A stretch of 51,546 nt of DNA, from contig CAMJFY010000011.1 in assembly GCA_946405105.1 (NCBI GenBank), forward strand, positions 1-51,546, written 5' to 3'. The notes under the pieces were generated by a model that did not search any database, had not been told where the DNA came from, and worked only from the letters and a program-made list of their open reading frames with translations. A program made the translations under genes and the position numbers. The stretch's first letter is position 1. Each line of letters starts with the position of its first letter. Origin of the DNA: an uncultured Caryophanales bacterium. Its GTDB lineage: Bacteria; Bacillota_I; Bacilli_A; Acholeplasmatales; Anaeroplasmataceae. Below, piece by piece: positions 1 through 8,584 of this stretch.

Positions 1-38
1 TTTGTAAATTTAACAATACGTTTATTTCGTCATATACA

Positions 39-50
39 GTTTTCAAAGAC
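39..50 (-). promoter_or_regulatory. boxA-like antitermination element of a presumed rRNA leader
   Basis: On the minus strand this reads GTCTTTGAAAAC. That matches the TCTTTGAAAACT element found in rRNA leaders and spacers of Bacillota, where Nus factors load. It lies about 35-45 nt downstream of the predicted start of the promoter at 90-118. The 16S gene itself is not in the window; it would begin past the left edge. Confidence 0.6.
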
Positions 51-89
51 TCAAAATTCTAGCTCCTCCAATTAGACGAGCCGAGTAGT

Positions 90-118
90 ATTATATCACT
101 AGAAAAATTCTAAGTCAA
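90..118 (-). promoter_or_regulatory. Strong rRNA-type promoter reading out of the left edge
   Basis: The minus strand has -35 TTGACT (113-118), a 17-nt spacer and a perfect -10 TATAAT (90-95). Upstream (about 121-141) is an A-rich tract resembling an UP element. The stretch just after the -10 is GC-rich (CTCGGCTCG), like the discriminators of stringently controlled rRNA promoters. With the boxA-like element downstream and no ORF following, the best reading is the promoter of an rRNA (or rRNA-tRNA) operon that starts off the window. Only promoter and leader are seen; the rRNA is inferred. Confidence 0.75.
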
Positions 119-169
119 CTGCTATTTTTTCTTTTTTTATGTAATCGTTTTTATAACTTTTTTTCATTA

Positions 170-202
170 AAAAAACCTAAATGATTTGCTACCATTTAGG
201 TT
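170..202 (-). terminator. Intrinsic terminator of the GH105-type gene
   Basis: On the minus strand an inverted repeat of AACCTAAATG with CATTTAGGTT is followed directly by a run of T. It lies just after the stop of the glycosidase gene and separates it from the rRNA-type promoter. Confidence 0.85.
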
Positions 203-210
203 AATTATTA

Positions 211-1341
211 TTACTTATTTAATTTAATCATTTCAGTATATGCCATGATTAATGGTCCAGTACCCTTAGCATCATTTTCAACGATTGGTTCAGAAATATA
301 ATATTCATAAGTTCCATCACGTCTTAAATTATTTTCAGGTCCTAGTCCTGCAACTAAACAGATTCCACCAACATTTAAATCTCCATCCTTATCAGATAGA
401 TATTTTTGACATGTACCTTCAAAAATCTTCTTTCCAATTTCTCTATATCTTTCAGGTAATAGATTTAATCTTGCACCCTTTAAGATTGCATAGGCAATCA
501 TTACAGATCCAGATGTCTCAAGATAGTTTCCTTCTTTTCCTGGGAAATTAGGAACCTGATAGAACATATGAGTTTCTTTATCTTGGAATTTTAATAAGCT
601 ATCCACTAAATCCTTTAATATAGATTTAATAGTATTGTATTCATCATACATTTGTTGATCCATATAATCACATACATCAACAATACTTACCGCAAACCAA
701 CCAATAGCTCTTAACCAGAAATTCTTTGATAATCCTGTCTTCTTATCTGCCCAGAATAGCTTTCTTTCACTATCATAGCCATGATAATATAATCCAGTCT
801 TTGGATCTCTCATTATATCTCTAACATTTTTGTATTGATTAACGATATCTGAATAATCCATTTTATTATATAGTGTTTGATATCTAGTATAGAAAGGTTG
901 CATCATAAATAATCCATCTAGCCAAACTTGGTTAGGATAAATCTTCTTATGCCAGAAGTTTCCTTCCTTAGTTCTTGGATGAGTTTTAATTTGCTGATAA
1001 ACATGATCTATCGCTTTCTTATACTTTTCTTCTTTAGTTATTTCATAAATATCAAATAATACTCTAGTTTCTGATACATCATCTGTTGAATATTTTTCTA
1101 TTTCATATCCTTGGATTGTTCCATCTTCATGAACATAATAATCTACAAATTTTTTAACGAAATTAAAATATTTTTTATCTCCAGTTGTTTTATATAATTC
1201 TATTAATGATACCATCATACAACCATCAATATAATTCCATGATGGTTTTTTACCAGTTCTAATTGCCTCGATATTCCAAAGAGGCATATCTGGAGATGAA
1301 GTCATTAGCTTATTTATGTATTCATCTATAATTTTATACAT
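211..1341 (-). CDS. Glycoside hydrolase family 88/105-type protein (unsaturated rhamnogalacturonyl hydrolase-like, YteR type)
   Basis: The 376-residue protein looks like an (alpha/alpha)6-barrel hydrolase that removes the unsaturated sugar left by polysaccharide lyases from pectin-type oligosaccharides. Typical motifs are visible: VWLDGLFMMQPF near residue 140, FWLRAIGWF near 208, and ETSGSVMIAYAILKG near 280. There is no signal peptide, so it is probably cytosolic and acts on imported oligosaccharides. It has its own promoter and terminator and is not in an operon with lyases or transporters here. The start follows a GGGGG ribosome site 8 nt upstream. The family is fairly secure; the exact substrate is inferred. 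Confidence 0.85.
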   Translation of the reverse strand: MYKIIDEYINKLMTSSPDMPLWNIEAIRTGKKPSWNYIDGCMMVSLIELYKTTGDKKYFNFVKKFVDYYVHEDGTIQGYEIEKYSTDDVSETRVLFDIYEITKEEKYKKAIDHVYQQIKTHPRTKEGNFWHKKIYPNQVWLDGLFMMQPFYTRYQTLYNKMDYSDIVNQYKNVRDIMRDPKTGLYYHGYDSERKLFWADKKTGLSKNFWLRAIGWFAVSIVDVCDYMDQQMYDEYNTIKSILKDLVDSLLKFQDKETHMFYQVPNFPGKEGNYLETSGSVMIAYAILKGARLNLLPERYREIGKKIFEGTCQKYLSDKDGDLNVGGICLVAGLGPENNLRRDGTYEYYISEPIVENDAKGTGPLIMAYTEMIKLNK

Positions 1342-1366
1342 AGAATCGACCCCCGTAGTTAATATA

Positions 1367-1395
1367 ATTATATCTAAATCTAATATAATTTACAA
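1367..1395 (-). promoter_or_regulatory. Promoter of the GH105-type gene
   Basis: On the minus strand -35 TTGTAA (1390-1395), a 17-nt spacer and -10 TATAAT (1367-1372) lie in the short gap between the glycosyltransferase stop and the GH105-type start. The gene can therefore be expressed separately from the operon upstream. Confidence 0.6.
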
Positions 1396-1400
1396 GAAAA

Positions 1401-2432
1401 TTATTCTTTAGATAATAGTTTATCTTCTATCTCTAAAATATCTAACCATTTAGCTGTAACAATATTTTTAGTATATCTATAATAATGATTAAAAGATTCC
1501 TGTTTATATTTTTCTAATCTCTTATCCTTATTTAATAATATATTACATTCATTTATAGATTCATCTATATTCTTTGGATTGATAATAATAGAAAATGAAT
1601 CATCTAATAAATCATTTTTATATGAAATTAAAGGTATAGACATACTTAATGCTTTTGTTATTAACAATGAATGAGAATAATATCTTTCAAAATACATTAA
1701 TAAATCAGATTCCTTTAATACATCAATTAGATTATATTCATTAAATATCTTGATATTATTTGAATAATCTAAATCATTAAAATATTTTTTCTCTAAATTA
1801 GTATAAATATTACATTGATATTTATTCTTCTTTATTTCTAATTTATTTAAAAATTCAATAGTAACTTTAATATCCTTTACATCATTAATAATACAAGATA
1901 TAACATTCTTTTTATTTAATGATAGAACAGAATAATAATTATTTGTTGGATATATTTGATAAGATCCACGATATTTCTTATTCTTTTCTAATTTTGTTTT
2001 TAATTCTTGTGAAGAGAATATATAATTATCTGGATTTCTTAATTTTCTTCTTCTCATCATTTCTTTAAATGATAAGAATGAATTCATATTACCTAAATAA
2101 TAATATAAAAATCTTCTTCCCTTTGGAACAATATAAGATGATAAATAAGATGTAGAAATAATTAAATCATTTCTTGTTGTTAATTCATTAATTCTTATCA
2201 TTAAATTATTTCTATTTATTTTAAAGAAATTATTTAATTCATCATTTTCTATATCTATATCTAAATAAATAATAGATATTTTTGGACTAACATTAATATC
2301 GTTATCTACTTTTTTACCAAGAACAATTAATGATATTGTACGATACTGGACTAAAATATTTGCAGTCTCTACAGCTGATAATACTTCATCATCATTATTT
2401 AATTGATTTAATATCCAGTATATCGCCTTCAT
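1401..2432 (-). CDS. Probable GT-B fold glycosyltransferase (family 4-like)
   Basis: This 343-residue protein resembles a GT-B glycosyltransferase. The N-terminus is weakly conserved. The C-terminal half has the pattern of a nucleotide-sugar binding domain: a short ILRE-like helix ('YNLIDVLKESDLLMYFER'), then YSHSLLITKALSMSIPLISY, where an acceptor-side loop precedes a hydrophobic strand. It lacks a signal peptide and membrane helices. It starts 4 nt after the tsaC-like stop and so ends the nudix-prmC-tsaC transcription unit. The sequence is unusually rich in Asn, Lys and Ile and poor in conserved motifs, so donor and acceptor cannot be assigned. It may act on cell-surface glycans, but that is a guess. 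Confidence 0.55.
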   Translation of the reverse strand: MKAIYWILNQLNNDDEVLSAVETANILVQYRTISLIVLGKKVDNDINVSPKISIIYLDIDIENDELNNFFKINRNNLMIRINELTTRNDLIISTSYLSSYIVPKGRRFLYYYLGNMNSFLSFKEMMRRRKLRNPDNYIFSSQELKTKLEKNKKYRGSYQIYPTNNYYSVLSLNKKNVISCIINDVKDIKVTIEFLNKLEIKKNKYQCNIYTNLEKKYFNDLDYSNNIKIFNEYNLIDVLKESDLLMYFERYYSHSLLITKALSMSIPLISYKNDLLDDSFSIIINPKNIDESINECNILLNKDKRLEKYKQESFNHYYRYTKNIVTAKWLDILEIEDKLLSKE

Positions 2433-2436
2433 ATAA

Positions 2437-2985
2437 TTATCCTTTCTTATTTAATATATTTTCAATCATATTAAGAGTTATTTCTCCTTCTCTTAATATC
2501 TTAAAGCTATCAGTAGTCATTAAAACTACTGTTGAAGCTAATGCTGATGATTTTTCATTTGATTTATATATTTCATCAACACATTTGCCATATTTAACTA
2601 AAATATCTTCATATTCATTAATTGGATTAGATCCTGATTCATTTACACTTGTTGTTAGCATAGGTCCATTTTCTTTTAAAATATCAAGTGCTAGCTTATA
2701 ATTAGGAATTCTTACTCCAATTGTTTCATATCCTATTTTTTCTTTAACCTCGTCCTTTGATTTTAATATTAAAGTTAAAGGTCCTGGTAGGAAAGCATTT
2801 ATTAGCTTTTCTGCATCATCATTTAATATTGCGATAGATTTAATTTGATCTAGAGATGCACATAGGCAGGCTAAAGGCTTATCCTTTGGTCTTTTTTTAA
2901 TTTCATATATTTTATTTATTCCTTCTAAATCAAATATCTTAGTTCCGATACCATAAACTGTATCAGTTGGAAAAATAATTACCAT
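2437..2985 (-). CDS. tsaC: Sua5/YciO/YrdC family threonylcarbamoyl-AMP synthase, short form
   Basis: TsaC/Sua5 proteins make threonylcarbamoyl-AMP from threonine, bicarbonate and ATP, the first step of t6A37 tRNA modification. The YrdC-domain motifs are all present: PTDTVYGIG at residues 6-14, KRPKDKPL near 32-39, GPLTLIL near 69, TSVNESG near 111 and an STVV strand near 150. At 182 residues it has only the YrdC domain and lacks the C-terminal Sua5 domain of the long form. It overlaps the end of prmC by 7 nt, a common pairing in Bacillota (often prfA-prmC-tsaC; prfA is not here). A YciO-like role is the main alternative. Confidence 0.88.
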   Translation of the reverse strand: MVIIFPTDTVYGIGTKIFDLEGINKIYEIKKRPKDKPLACLCASLDQIKSIAILNDDAEKLINAFLPGPLTLILKSKDEVKEKIGYETIGVRIPNYKLALDILKENGPMLTTSVNESGSNPINEYEDILVKYGKCVDEIYKSNEKSSALASTVVLMTTDSFKILREGEITLNMIENILNKKG

Positions 2986-3833
2986 TTGAAATCACCGACA
3001 TAGATAAATGTCATTCTATCCTTTCCCTCTAAATCCTTTAAAACCTCTACCTTAGAGCCTGGAAAATATTTATTAGCTAAAGAAATCATTTCTTCTCTCT
3101 TATCAAATCCATGTTCAAAAGCTATCATTGCTTTTTCTTTTAATAAAGGTTTTACACCTCTTAAAATAATATCATAAAACTTCATTCCATCAGATCCACC
3201 AAATAACGCAATATTTGGTTCATTATCTTTAACTAATGGATCTACTAATTCATCATTTGGAATATATGGTGGATTAGATACAAATATATCAAATTTATAC
3301 CCCTTTAAAGGTTCTAGCATATCTCCTTGAAGGAATTTAACACTGCCTCCAAGCTTTTCATTATTCTTCTTAGCTACAGTAAGCGCAGCTTCTGATATGT
3401 CAGACGCAATTACATTCATATTTTTTTCTTCTAATGATAATGTAACACCTATGCATCCAGAACCACAAGCTAGATCACATACATCAACCTTTTGTCCTTT
3501 AAAATGTCTATCGTATCTATATAATACATTTTCAACTAATTCTTCTGTTTCAAATCTAGGAATTAATACATCTTCATTAACTATGAAATCATAACCATAA
3601 AATGTTGAATAGCCAATTAAATATTGAACTGGCTTATTATCATATAGATATTTATCAAAGATTTCATTGAATTTATTAATAATATCCTCTTCAATTTCTT
3701 CATTCATTTTCATATATAAGAAATTAGTTTCAAGTTTTGTAACAAATTCTAATATTAATATTACTGCTGATTCTTCCTTTTCAGCTTCAAATGCTTTTTC
3801 TTGCATTTCTTTAATAAATTTTTGATATGTCAT
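2979..3833 (-). CDS. prmC: Release factor glutamine N5-methyltransferase
   Basis: PrmC (HemK) methylates the GGQ glutamine of release factors RF1 and RF2 using SAM. The protein has an N-terminal helical domain, the SAM motif LACGSGCIGV around residues 121-130 and the catalytic NPPY near 187-190, followed by IPNDEL. I chose the ATG at 3833 because it forms an ATGA overlap with the nudix stop and has GGGA about 7 nt upstream. An in-frame ATG at 3845 (four residues longer) has no room for a ribosome site. It is translated between nudix and the tsaC-like gene in one operon. Confidence 0.92.
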   Translation of the reverse strand: MTYQKFIKEMQEKAFEAEKEESAVILILEFVTKLETNFLYMKMNEEIEEDIINKFNEIFDKYLYDNKPVQYLIGYSTFYGYDFIVNEDVLIPRFETEELVENVLYRYDRHFKGQKVDVCDLACGSGCIGVTLSLEEKNMNVIASDISEAALTVAKKNNEKLGGSVKFLQGDMLEPLKGYKFDIFVSNPPYIPNDELVDPLVKDNEPNIALFGGSDGMKFYDIILRGVKPLLKEKAMIAFEHGFDKREEMISLANKYFPGSKVEVLKDLEGKDRMTFIYVGDFKW

Positions 3834-4276
3834 AGCTTTTCCCATCCTATAAATTTATCATTATCATAAATAAGCTTTATATTTATTTCTTCATTAGTCC
3901 TTAATTTAGGTAAGAATATTTTATCTCCTTCCCATAAATTAAGTTTCTCTACTTGATTAATTGGTATCCAAATTAATTCACCCTCGCCACATATTATTTC
4001 AGTACCACTAAAATCATTAGATGTAAAAAGATACATCATTTCTTCAAAATCATTATTTTTAAATAATACTTTTCCATGATATTTTAAAGAATTAACTTCA
4101 TATCCTGTTTCTTCTTTAACTTCTCTTTTACATGCATCATATATTGATTCCTTTGGTTCAATATGACCACCAACTCCAATATATTTATTCTCATTCATAT
4201 CATTTTTCTTTTTATTTCTTTTTAACATTAGATATGAATCATTTTTTATTAAATAACACAAAACTGTTTCATCCAT
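3830..4276 (-). CDS. NUDIX hydrolase (MutT-like)
   Basis: The 148-residue protein has a complete Nudix box, G37-x5-E43-x7-R51-E52-V53-x-E55-E56-x-G58, the metal-binding pyrophosphohydrolase signature. The N-terminus ('TVLCYLIKNDSYLMLKRNKK') is typical of the group annotated as 8-oxo-dGTP diphosphatase or general (d)NTP pyrophosphatase. It is cytosolic and the first gene of the prmC operon. The SD is a weak GGTGAT upstream of the start at 4276. Family is certain; substrate is not. Confidence 0.85.
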   Translation of the reverse strand: MDETVLCYLIKNDSYLMLKRNKKKNDMNENKYIGVGGHIEPKESIYDACKREVKEETGYEVNSLKYHGKVLFKNNDFEEMMYLFTSNDFSGTEIICGEGELIWIPINQVEKLNLWEGDKIFLPKLRTNEEINIKLIYDNDKFIGWEKL

Positions 4277-4412
4277 AATAATAAATCACCAATCTATATT
4301 AATTATATTATAATTAAAAGATATTAAAAATATAATTAAATGTAAAATTTTTAATTTTTTTTCAATTTTTCATTATATTTTGACTAATATTATATGAGGG
4401 GTGAAAATTCAA

Positions 4413-5375
4413 ATGAATGAATTAATTGAAAAAGATTATATTTTTGATTTACAAAAAATCAAAGAAACTATTAAGAATAACCAAAATAAAGCTATGGTTA
4501 TTGTTAATAGTCAAATGATAATTACTTATTATCAAATAGGTACTATTATTAACCAAAGAAAGAAATGGGGTAATAAATATATTGAAAGATTATCTAACGA
4601 TTTAAAAGAATATGGAAAAGGTTTTAGCTATGATCAGTTAAAAAGAATGAGTCAATTCGCTTTTGCTTTTACATCTGAAGAAATTAGGGCACAGCCTGTG
4701 CCCCAAATACCTTGGGGTTCAATTATTACAATTATGCAAAAATCTAAATCTCACGAGGAAATGTTATATTACATTAATGCCACACATAAATATGGTTGGT
4801 CTAGATCTATGGTATTAAATCAAATAGCTATGAAATCATATGAAAGATCTTTAATAGAACCAAACACTTCTAGAGCTGTTAAAACTGATGATTCATTGAA
4901 TGAATTATTTAAAGATACTTATGTTTTTGATTTTATTGATAAGAATAATTTAAATACTGAAAAAGATTTAAAGAATCAAATGATAGATAATATCATTAAA
5001 TTCTTAAATGAACTAGGACCTGGGTTTACACTTGCTGGAAAAGAATATAAATTAGTTACTCCAACCAATAAAGAATTCTACATAGATTTATTAATGTATC
5101 ATACAAAGATACATGCATATATAGTAATTGAAGTTAAAATAGGTGAATTTAAACCTGAAGACCTAGGACAATTAATATTTTATGTTAATGCGGTTGATAC
5201 ATTAGAAAAAACGGATAGAGATGATCCAACAATAGGCTTACTTTTATGCAAAAATGCAGATAAATTTGTTGCCGAAACTACATTAAAGAATTCATTAATG
5301 AAATTAGGTATATCTAAATATAAAATAATTGAAGAATTACCTGAATATTTAGAAAAGAAATTAAATGAAAAATAA
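4413..5375 (+). CDS. DUF1016/YhcG family PD-(D/E)XK nuclease-like protein
   Basis: The protein matches the YhcG/DUF1016 family. The N-terminal winged-helix-like part contains IVNSQMIITYYQIG and the YGWSRSMV segment. The C-terminal nuclease domain contains GPGFTLAGKEY, then FYIDLLMYH...IVIEVKIGEFKPEDLGQL, giving the D...E-x-K pattern of a PD-(D/E)XK site. Family members are often near restriction-modification or mobile elements; none are visible here. The in-frame GTG at 4401 overlaps the AGGGG motif, so the ATG at 4413 is the likelier start. It is the only plus-strand gene in the first 28 kb, and ends at a shared bidirectional terminator. It could be an acquired defence or DNA-processing gene. 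Confidence 0.8.
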   Translation: MNELIEKDYIFDLQKIKETIKNNQNKAMVIVNSQMIITYYQIGTIINQRKKWGNKYIERLSNDLKEYGKGFSYDQLKRMSQFAFAFTSEEIRAQPVPQIPWGSIITIMQKSKSHEEMLYYINATHKYGWSRSMVLNQIAMKSYERSLIEPNTSRAVKTDDSLNELFKDTYVFDFIDKNNLNTEKDLKNQMIDNIIKFLNELGPGFTLAGKEYKLVTPTNKEFYIDLLMYHTKIHAYIVIEVKIGEFKPEDLGQLIFYVNAVDTLEKTDRDDPTIGLLLCKNADKFVAETTLKNSLMKLGISKYKIIEELPEYLEKKLNEK

Positions 5376-5398
5376 AAAGCCAAATTGATTGGCTTTTT
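5375..5398. terminator. Bidirectional intrinsic terminator
   Basis: AAAGCCAA and TTGGCTTT form a perfect 8-bp stem, flanked by A-rich sequence on the left and T-rich on the right, so it works in both directions. It serves the DUF1016 gene from the left and the purine-operon tail (small FakA-like gene) from the right. Confidence 0.85.
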
Positions 5399-5661
5399 TA
5401 TCCTTTTAATCCTCTAGCTTGTCTATCCATATCTTCAACTACGATATCATAGATTTCGCCTAAAGTTCTACAATATTCTAAAACCTTCCAAGGTTCATTT
5501 GTATGGAAATGGATTTTAATTAAATCCTCATCACCTACTGCTAATAAGCAATCTCCATCAAAATTAGCATTGAAATAATCGCTAATTGTATCCTCGTCTA
5601 GGTTTTCACCTTCTATTAATAATTGAGTATCATATCTATATTTTATTGATTGTGCTACCAT
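5398..5661 (-). CDS. Small standalone protein resembling the middle domain of FakA/YloV (DAK-type)
   Basis: This 87-residue protein resembles the middle, non-kinase domain of the fatty acid kinase FakA (YloV). The segment GDCLLAVGDEDLIKIHFHTNEPWKVLEYCRTLGEIYDIVVEDMDRQ aligns in character with the 'GDSLVVVGDDDLVKVHVHTNDPGKVLE...GELxxIxIENM' region of that family. The nucleotide-binding DhaL domain and the rest of FakA are absent. It is not a 3' remnant of a broken gene in view: it has its own AGGAGG ribosome site, an ATG and a promoter. It follows guaA. The HFHTNEP motif could carry the metal- or ligand-binding histidines, but function is unknown. Confidence 0.6.
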   Translation of the reverse strand: MVAQSIKYRYDTQLLIEGENLDEDTISDYFNANFDGDCLLAVGDEDLIKIHFHTNEPWKVLEYCRTLGEIYDIVVEDMDRQARGLKG

Positions 5662-5685
5662 AATAAACCTCCTATAAACATTGAT

Positions 5686-5714
5686 ATTCTATCATATTAA
5701 GTTAGGAAATGCAA
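5686..5714 (-). promoter_or_regulatory. Promoter of the small FakA-like gene
   Basis: On the minus strand -35 TTGCAT (5709-5714), 17 nt, then -10 TAGAAT (5686-5691), placed between the guaA stop and the AGGAGG site of the small gene. No terminator is seen after guaA, so the gene may also be read through from the purine operon. Confidence 0.55.
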
Positions 5715-5719
5715 ACTTA

Positions 5720-7267
5720 TTATTCAAATTCAATTGTTGCAGGTGGTTTAGATGTACAATCTAAAAGTACTCTATTTACACCCTTTACTTCGTTTACGAT
5801 TCTTCTAGAAATGATATCTAAAACGTCATATGGGATTCTTGCCCAGTCAGCAGTCATGAAATCTGATGTTTGAACAGCTCTTAATGCGATTGCATAATCG
5901 TAAGTTCTTTCATCGCCCATAACACCAACTGATTGCATGTTAGTTAATGCGGCGAAATATTGACCTAAATTACAAGATTTGTCTACTCCTGCCTTAGCTA
6001 TTTCTTCTCTATAGATATAGTCTGCATCTTGAACAATTTTAACCTTTTCAGCAGTTACTTCACCAATGATTCTAATTCCAAGACCTGGACCTGGGAATGG
6101 TTGACGATATACTAGATAATCAGGAATACCTAATTCTAGACCAACCTTTCTTACCTCATCCTTGAATAATAATCTTAATGGTTCTACTATTTCCTTGAAA
6201 TTAACAACTGAAGGAAGACCACCTACATTGTGGTGTGATTTAATAGTTGCAGATTTGCCTAAGCCAGATTCAATAACATCTGGATAAATAGTACCTTGAA
6301 CTAAATAATCAACAGCACCAATTTTCTTAGCTTCTTCTTCAAATACTCTGATGAATTCCTCACCAATAATCTTTCTCTTTCTTTCAGGCTCTGTTACACC
6401 CTTAAGTTTTGCATAGAATCTTTCTTGAGCATTTACTCTAATGAAGTTTAGCTTATATGGACCATTAGGACCGAATACTGCCTCTACCTCATCGCCTTCA
6501 TTCTTTCTTAATAGACCGTGATCTACGAAAACGCAAGTTAATTGTTTACCTACTGCCTTAGATAATAATACAGCAGCAACACTTGAATCAACTCCACCAG
6601 AAAGGGCACATAATACCTTACCATCTCCGATTTTCTTTCTTAATGTTTCAATTGTTGTCTTTGCAAAATCATCCATTTTCCAGTCGCCAGAGCATCCGCA
6701 AATGTCATATACGAAATTCTTTAGCATTTGCATACCCTCTAATGAGTGATTAACCTCTGGGTGGAATTGTACAGCATAAAGCTTTTTTTCTACATTTTCC
6801 ATTGCAGATACAGGGCATGAAGGTGTATTTGCAACAATCTTAAATCCTGCTGGTAATTTAGATACGAAATCTGTATGGCTCATCCAAACTTGAGTTTCTT
6901 TTGAAACATATTTGAATAGCTTTGATTCTACATCTACATTAACAATAGTTTTTCCATATTCTCTTTTATCTGCATGAGAAACCTTACCACCATTTAGGTG
7001 TGCAATAGTTTGGCATCCATAGCAAATACCAAGAATAGGATATCCTAAATTAAATAATTCCTTATCAACTAATGGTGCATCATCACCAAATACTGAATTT
7101 GGTCCACCAGTGAAGATAATACCCATAGGATTATATTCTCTAATTTTTTCTAATGACATATTATATGGATGAACCTCACAATATACATTGCATTCTCTTA
7201 CTCTTCTAGCAATTAATTGATTGTATTGTCCACCAAAGTCAAGAACTAATATTTTCTCTTTAATCAT
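5720..7267 (-). CDS. guaA: GMP synthase (glutamine-hydrolysing)
   Basis: GuaA aminates XMP to GMP with glutamine and ATP. At 515 residues it has the normal length. The N-terminal class I amidotransferase shows [16 protein letters not shown], the nucleophile Cys in GICYGCQ near residue 80 and the H/E pair in FHPEV. The ATP-pyrophosphatase P-loop is [11 protein letters not shown] near 224-234, and the C-terminal dimerisation domain contains [13 protein letters not shown]. It is the last gene of the main purine operon, with 11 nt to purB. guaB, needed to make XMP, is not in the window. Confidence 0.97.
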   Translation of the reverse strand: MIKEKILVLDFGGQYNQLIARRVRECNVYCEVHPYNMSLEKIREYNPMGIIFTGGPNSVFGDDAPLVDKELFNLGYPILGICYGCQTIAHLNGGKVSHADKREYGKTIVNVDVESKLFKYVSKETQVWMSHTDFVSKLPAGFKIVANTPSCPVSAMENVEKKLYAVQFHPEVNHSLEGMQMLKNFVYDICGCSGDWKMDDFAKTTIETLRKKIGDGKVLCALSGGVDSSVAAVLLSKAVGKQLTCVFVDHGLLRKNEGDEVEAVFGPNGPYKLNFIRVNAQERFYAKLKGVTEPERKRKIIGEEFIRVFEEEAKKIGAVDYLVQGTIYPDVIESGLGKSATIKSHHNVGGLPSVVNFKEIVEPLRLLFKDEVRKVGLELGIPDYLVYRQPFPGPGLGIRIIGEVTAEKVKIVQDADYIYREEIAKAGVDKSCNLGQYFAALTNMQSVGVMGDERTYDYAIALRAVQTSDFMTADWARIPYDVLDIISRRIVNEVKGVNRVLLDCTSKPPATIEFE

Positions 7268-7278
7268 ATCATTCTCTC

Positions 7279-8580
7279 CTATTTTTCAATTATTCCACAT
7301 CTCTTATAGATGAAATCAACATTCTTAAAATAATAATCAAGAGTAAAGCATTCCTTTAATTCATCTAATGATAATGCAGACATAACCTTATCAGATTTGC
7401 TTAATAATGTTTGATAATCCTTCTTTTCATTATAAGCAGTCATAGCAATTGGCTGAACTGTATCGTATGCTTCCTCACGAGATAATCCTTTATTAATTAA
7501 TGCCATCATTACTCTTTGAGCAAAAATAACACCATTTGTTAAATAAATATCTTCCATCATCTTTTCAGGATATACAATAACATTTTCTAAGATGCCTTTG
7601 AATCTATTTAACATATAATCTAATAGCATTGTTGCATCTGGTAAAATAATTCTTTCAGTTGAAGAGTGAGAAATATCTCTTTCATGCCATAATGCTACAT
7701 TTTCATTAAATGTAACCATATAGCCTCTCATTACTCTTGCACAACCACAGATGTTTTCTGATGAAATAGGATTTCTCTTATGTGGCATTGCTGAAGATCC
7801 CTTTTGACCTGGAGTGAAATATTCCTCTAGCTCATGAACCTCAGTTCTTTGTAGGTTTCTAATTTCAAATGCCATTTGTTCTAAGCAATCAGCAATTACA
7901 GCAAGTGTTGACATATAATATGCATGTCTATCTCTTTGTAATACTTGTGTAGAAATATTAGCTGATTGAATACCTAGATGCTCACATACATAATCCTGGA
8001 TTTCAGTTGGAATATTAGCGAAATTACCAACTGCACCACTCATTTTACCGCATTCAACATCTTTTCTAGCAAATTCAAATCTAGCTAGATTTCTTTGCAT
8101 TTCCTCATGCCATAATACCCACTTTAAGCCAAATGATGTAATATCAGCATGAATACCATGTGTTCTACCAATACATGGAACATTCTTAAAGCGAATTGCT
8201 TGCTTCTTTAATACATCAATAAATTCAATAATATCTTTATATAAAATATCATTTGCTTGCTTAATTAAATAACCATTTGCTGTATCAACTACATCTGTAG
8301 ATGTTAAACCATAGTGAACCCATTTCTTTTCTTCACCTAATGATTCAGATACAGATCTTGTGAATGCTACAACATCATGCTTAGTTTTCTTTTCAATTTC
8401 ATAAATTCTTTCAACATCGAATTTAGCGTATTTTCTGATTTTTTCAACATCTTCCTTAGGAATTACCCCAAGCTCACTCCATGCCTCATCAGAAAGGATT
8501 TCAACCTCTAAATATGCATTAAATTTGTTTTCTTCTGTCCAAATCTTACGCATTTCTTCTCTGGAATATCTTTGAATCAT
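7279..8580 (-). CDS. purB: Adenylosuccinate lyase
   Basis: PurB cleaves SAICAR to AICAR in the IMP pathway and adenylosuccinate to AMP in the adenine branch, releasing fumarate each time. The fumarase/aspartase-superfamily signature [11 protein letters not shown] is present near residue 262, along with the RTHGIHA segment near 139 and [11 protein letters not shown] near 92. At 433 residues it has the Bacillus-type length. GGAGG lies 8 nt before the ATG and inside the end of folD, with only 4 nt between the genes. In the pathway it acts after PurC and before PurH. Confidence 0.97.
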   Translation of the reverse strand: MIQRYSREEMRKIWTEENKFNAYLEVEILSDEAWSELGVIPKEDVEKIRKYAKFDVERIYEIEKKTKHDVVAFTRSVSESLGEEKKWVHYGLTSTDVVDTANGYLIKQANDILYKDIIEFIDVLKKQAIRFKNVPCIGRTHGIHADITSFGLKWVLWHEEMQRNLARFEFARKDVECGKMSGAVGNFANIPTEIQDYVCEHLGIQSANISTQVLQRDRHAYYMSTLAVIADCLEQMAFEIRNLQRTEVHELEEYFTPGQKGSSAMPHKRNPISSENICGCARVMRGYMVTFNENVALWHERDISHSSTERIILPDATMLLDYMLNRFKGILENVIVYPEKMMEDIYLTNGVIFAQRVMMALINKGLSREEAYDTVQPIAMTAYNEKKDYQTLLSKSDKVMSALSLDELKECFTLDYYFKNVDFIYKRCGIIEK

Positions 8581-8584
8581 TTTT

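Noticed and set aside
285-551. Plus-strand open frame inside the GH105-type gene
   Set aside because: It has no convincing ribosome site, its composition is that of the antisense of a real gene, and it is wholly inside the glycosidase. Treated as a shadow.
2330-2701. Plus-strand open frame across the glycosyltransferase and tsaC-like genes
   Set aside because: It crosses the two real genes in antisense and has no recognisable protein character.
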